From Caldilineaceae bacterium (GTDB taxonomy: Bacteria > Chloroflexota > Anaerolineae > Caldilineales > Caldilineaceae), in NCBI GenBank assembly GCA_022842065.1, contig JALHQH010000009.1:6243-70242 (forward strand): a DNA stretch of 64,000 nucleotides. The letters are read 5' to 3'. The notes beneath the pieces are model-generated. The model worked only from the letters and a program-made list of their open reading frames with translations. It was not told the DNA's origin and searched no databases. Numbering within the stretch: the first letter of the stretch is position 1; every line of letters starts with the position of its first letter. Both the position numbers and the translations under genes were made by a program. Positions 60,762 to 64,000 of the stretch are shown one piece after another.

Positions 60762-62598
60762 TTACCGACTTTGGGCTACCCGACTGGTAAGCACTCCGCT
60801 AACGTTATTGCCTGACTTATCTTCGACCGTGCCGAGAAAAGCTAGGAGCGTTCCGTCCGGCGACCAAAGGGGTCTTTTCGGGTCACCGCCTTCCTGTTCC
60901 GGCAAAATCTGCCTGGTTTCACCGCTACGTCCATTGAATAGAAAAAGGTCATAAAGGTTAAAACGCCCATAGCTATCCGTCTCCTCGCCCGTTTTCTTCG
61001 TCATAGCAATTGTCTGGTTATCCGGTGCCCAGGAGAGGTTTACGACCAGGTTACCGAGCGCATATTGAACACCCTCACCTGTATAAGTATCCAAAATCAG
61101 CACCAAATCATGGGGTCCGGATGTCATCGTGTAAGGTGGGTATTCGGCATTTTTTAGCAATAGATAGCGGCCATTAGGTGACCAGGCCGCTTCCTGGACA
61201 AACGTAAAGGGCGTGGCAATAAAAGTGCCTATTCGGATCTCACAACCGCTGTCGGTGGTCAAATCATAAAGAAAAGTCCATGTGCCGTCCCAGAAGAGGA
61301 GCTTCTTGTTGTTCGGTTGCCAGACGACGTTGAAGGGTTGGAACGGATAGGGAGTGCCGCTCGTCTGATAACGCCAGGTTGCCAAGTCAACCGGCAAGGC
61401 GCGTAGCATTTTCGTTACTTGATTCCAGAGGAATGGCTGTGTACCACCAGGTAGGGATAGAAATACAAACTCTTTGCCGTTTGGGGAAACATCATGGGTA
61501 ACACCTGCCCCGTTTCCATTACCAGAAAGGCGCTTTGTGCTTAGTAGCTCAAATGAACGTAGTTGAACCCCCGGTTCCCAATAGGTAGGAACACTATCTA
61601 GCACGTCCCCTAACTCGCGCCAAATTACTGTGCGATCTTCGGCAAGCCATCGAGGTTTTCGCAGATACCGACGTGGTTCTACAATCTCTGTGATACCGCC
61701 TGTATTGATGTTCACCAGAGCGACTGAGACTGTCTGAGAGATATTAGGTTCGCTACTAATCAGCAGTGTCCCACTATCTGGTAGCCACTGCTCGATCTGG
61801 ATATGTGCAGTGGTAGTAAGCACTAGCTGTGGCTCAGAAAATGAATAGGTATCCAGCGGGATGATTGCTTCTGCCGGTGGCATGCCACCAGCAGGTGGCG
61901 TAAAGACACATTCCGCCACCACTGGTTCGGTTGGCAACACAACACCTCCATCCGGTGTGGAGGTGGGCGTGGGTAGGGGGCTGAAGGGGACTGGTGTCAG
62001 GGTGGGTGTTGGTCTGGGCGTGGGCCAAACGCCGACCTCACAGGTGGGATCAAGCAGGATGAGACGAAAGGCATATTCGCGACGACCGGCCACCACGCGC
62101 CCGGTGTTGGGGGAACGCCCGGTGAAGTCGCGTACGGTGAAGGTGTAGACTTCGGCAGCGCCGTCCTTGAAGGCGTCATTGTCGCCGTCGAAGCGCAGCC
62201 CTTGGGTCGGAATGCCGGGCTGGTCATCCACCCAGTGGACGGTGTGGCTACCCAGGTCGCCCTGGTAGGTGGCACCATAGCCGCGTCCAGAAGCCGGTTT
62301 CTATCGCAAAATACTCGACGCGTTCAGCACAGTGATTGGTGATACGGTAGCTGAGCGTGGTCGTGCCGTCGCCATTGTGCTGGTAGCCGAGGAACTCTAA
62401 CAGGATACAGTCGTGCTGTTGGCTGATGCAGAATTCAGGGGTGGGAATCGGTGTCGGCCCGGCCGGCGTCGCCGTCGGTAGGGGGGACTGCCACGTCAAT
62501 AGGGGCGGTCGCGGCCGTTCACGCAGCCAAATGCCGCCCGCGATGAACAGGCTGATCCAACACAAACTCAGGATGATTGTCAGCTTTTTATTCATCAT
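60762..62598 (-). pseudogene. PD40 beta-propeller protein, copy 2, frameshifted
   Basis: Paralogue of 38272-40074. The N-terminal part (from 62598; MMNKKLTIILSLCWISLFIAGG anchor, then CILLEFLGYQHNGDGTTTLSYRI) runs into a stop at 62248, while the rest (GYGATYQGDLGSHTVHW, then the Pro-rich linker and propeller) is open in the +1 frame to 60762. Shifting near 62280-62290, in GGACGCGGCTATGG, restores one frame of about 611 residues, close to the 600 of copy 1. Propeller repeats AAWSPNGRYLLLKN, LSWAPDNQTIAMT and PLWSPDGTLLAFLG are intact and not decayed, so this may be a recent mutation, a sequencing error or programmed frameshifting. It precedes SpoIID copy 2 by 12 bases. Confidence 0.75.
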
Positions 62599-62965
62599 TC
62601 ACTCCAATTTAGTTTAGCGCGTGATCCAGCGCAGTTTATCACCGGTCGCGGCTCTCTACCCAGCGACTGCCCGGAGACTCACCGGTGGTGGGTGATCAAG
62701 AGGAGTAACACAAAATGTATATTTTTATGGGCAACCTTACGTGATTATAACAGTATACGATGATAAATCCAGCGCCATTTGACGTAATGGGCTGTGTTTA
62801 GCTTGTTTCGTGTAACGCTTGGGCATGATTATAACGGAAAACAGGACCCTTTGCGTCTACTTTGGCGCCAGGAGTCCTTGCGTTATAATGGCATGAATTC
62901 CCATTTTTCTGTTATGGTAGCGGACTTTTACGTTGCCTGCTCTCTCGCCTTGCCAGGAGGAATTC
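62599..62965. other. Intergenic region upstream of amidohydrolase
   Basis: No gene is supported. Candidate plus-strand promoter TTTGGC (62861-62866), 17-base spacer, TATAAT (62884-62889), giving a leader of about 70 bases. No clear promoter for the minus-strand propeller gene is visible. Confidence 0.5.
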
Positions 62966-64000
62966 ATGTCTGATCTTACGCTTGTTGCGCCGACCGCACC
63001 GCTGACCAATGGCGCCCACCCGCCCGTTAAACCGCTTATCATTGACACCGACGTTCATCACAACCTGCCCAATCAAGAAGCCCTTTTCCCCTATTTACCG
63101 CGCCAGTATGTAGAATACATTAAAGACTTTGGTTCGATGATGCCCGGTATTGGTTACACCAATATGCCTGGTGCTGGTGCACGCCACGATCTGTGGGATG
63201 GGAAGGATATCAATCCCTCCATGGAGCCAACCGTCGCCATCGAACGCCATCTGGACAAGTATGAGATTTCGCTGGCTGTCCTCACCGGTGGCCCCTATTC
63301 CGCCGCCGTCCATCCCGATGCCGATTACGGCGCGGCATACTGCCGCGCCTTTAACAGTTGGACCGCCGACCATTGGCTGAGCGCCGACGCCCGGCTGCGC
63401 GCCTCGATTCATATTGCGCCCCAAGATCCACTGCAGGCCGTGGAGGAGATCGAACGGCTCGCCGATCACCCTGGCTTTGTCCAGGTGATGATGCCCGCCG
63501 GTGCACGCATGCCTTTTGGCAATCGCTTCTATCATCCGATCTACGCAGCGTGTGAACGCCACGGCTTCCCGCTTTGTGTCCACTTCGGCGCAGAGGGGTC
63601 GGGCGTCGCCGCCCCGCCAACCTCAGCCGGTTTTCCCTCCTACTATCTCGAGATGCGCATGGCCCGTCCCCAGATTGCGATGGCCCATGTCACCAGCCTA
63701 ATCTGCGAAGGGGTCTTTGAGAAGTTCCCTAACTTCAAGTTCCTCTTTGTTGAGCATGATGTCTTCTGGGTGCCCGGGTTGATGTGGCACATGGATGGCG
63801 ACTGGAAGGGCATACGCGACTATACGCCCTGGGTCAAGAAGTTGCCCAGTGAATACTTGCGCAGCAACATCCGCTTTGGCACCCAACCCATGCCCAATCT
63901 GCCCACCAAAGCCGATCTGCCCACCTTCTTGCGTTGGCTCTGGGCCGATGAAACCCTCGTCTTCGCCAGCGATTACCCTCACTGGGATTGGGACGAACCG
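62966..64000 (+). CDS. Amidohydrolase-2 family protein (3' end outside window)
   Basis: An open frame of 345 codons running off the window's end. The TIM-barrel metal hydrolase family PF04909 is indicated by IIDTDVHHNLPN near 25-36 (D27, D29, H31, H32 area), LCVHFGAEGSG, FKFLFVEHDVFWVPGLMW, and the late catalytic Asp in VFASDYPHWDWD. Members decarboxylate or hydrolyse aromatic or cyclic acids with a Zn2+ or Mn2+ ion; the substrate is open. AGGAGG lies 5 bases before the ATG, so this start is secure. A promoter is placed at 62861-62889. Confidence 0.85.
   Translation, partial: MSDLTLVAPTAPLTNGAHPPVKPLIIDTDVHHNLPNQEALFPYLPRQYVEYIKDFGSMMPGIGYTNMPGAGARHDLWDGKDINPSMEPTVAIERHLDKYEISLAVLTGGPYSAAVHPDADYGAAYCRAFNSWTADHWLSADARLRASIHIAPQDPLQAVEEIERLADHPGFVQVMMPAGARMPFGNRFYHPIYAACERHGFPLCVHFGAEGSGVAAPPTSAGFPSYYLEMRMARPQIAMAHVTSLICEGVFEKFPNFKFLFVEHDVFWVPGLMWHMDGDWKGIRDYTPWVKKLPSEYLRSNIRFGTQPMPNLPTKADLPTFLRWLWADETLVFASDYPHWDWDEP

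Overview
The window is a moderately GC-rich bacterial chromosome segment with about 42 protein-coding genes. It has no rRNA, tRNA, CRISPR array, phage module or insertion sequence that I can see. Gene content suggests a member of the Chloroflexota, perhaps near the Caldilineae/Anaerolineae. The grounds are a RACo/DUF1638/homocysteine-methyltransferase cluster, RNase J with FtsK, ExeM-like nucleases, large secreted proteins carrying short aromatic-Leu-Pro-(Leu/Met/Ile)-(Ile/Val) motifs, and many intergenic hairpins and short tandem repeats. The assignment is inference from gene families, not from a marker gene.

Layout. 0-5.5 kb (+): corrinoid-activation ATPase/ferredoxin, a small 'virulence factor' family protein, homocysteine S-methyltransferase, DUF1638 protein and an alkaline-phosphatase-fold metalloenzyme; this looks like the accessory part of a corrinoid-dependent methyl-transfer pathway whose methyltransferases would lie upstream. 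5.5-7.7 kb (-): OmpR-type two-component system. 8-8.9 kb: arsenite methyltransferase behind a strong promoter that overlaps a 24-bp palindrome. 9-15 kb: acyl-CoA synthetase, orphan response regulator, class V aminotransferase and a divergent UvrD-like helicase. 15.2-17.9 kb (-): ECF sigma factor, zinc-less anti-sigma-like membrane protein and an SGD-repeat membrane protein. 18.5-21.8 kb (+): LuxR-type regulator with a degenerate receiver, a secreted trypsin-fold protease and a lipoprotein. 22-28 kb (-): MFS transporter, FtsK, RNase J. 29-31 kb (+): HTH-TM-TPR protein. 31-36 kb (-): ExeM/NucH-like secreted nuclease and a methyltransferase.

36.8-40.1 kb (-): a secreted beta-propeller (PD40) plus SpoIID pair. 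A second copy of the same pair lies at 59.3-62.6 kb, with a frameshift in its propeller gene. 40.3-48.8 kb (-): nine co-directional genes centred on amino-acid and PLP chemistry (XdhC, MocR regulator, PhzF, two aminotransferases, YdcZ-type and MFS transporters, cupin, GNAT); two junctions have 4-nt overlaps. 49-50.2 kb: a conserved protein of unknown function. 50.2-51.8 kb (-): a compact locus of very small genes around an ECF-like sigma factor, including two similar tail-anchored miniproteins and a start codon buried in a 16-bp inverted repeat. 52.6-59 kb (+): STAND/TPR ATPase, ROK kinase, an unusual HAD plus FAM151/menorin-like fusion, and an NAD(P)-binding protein. The window ends inside an amidohydrolase (+).

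The most unusual features are: the HAD-FAM151 fusion; the duplicated PD40-SpoIID cassette; the sigma-factor/miniprotein locus; a MITE-like family of intergenic inverted repeats with AGTAC ends; and 7-8-bp tandem arrays placed just upstream of several start codons.
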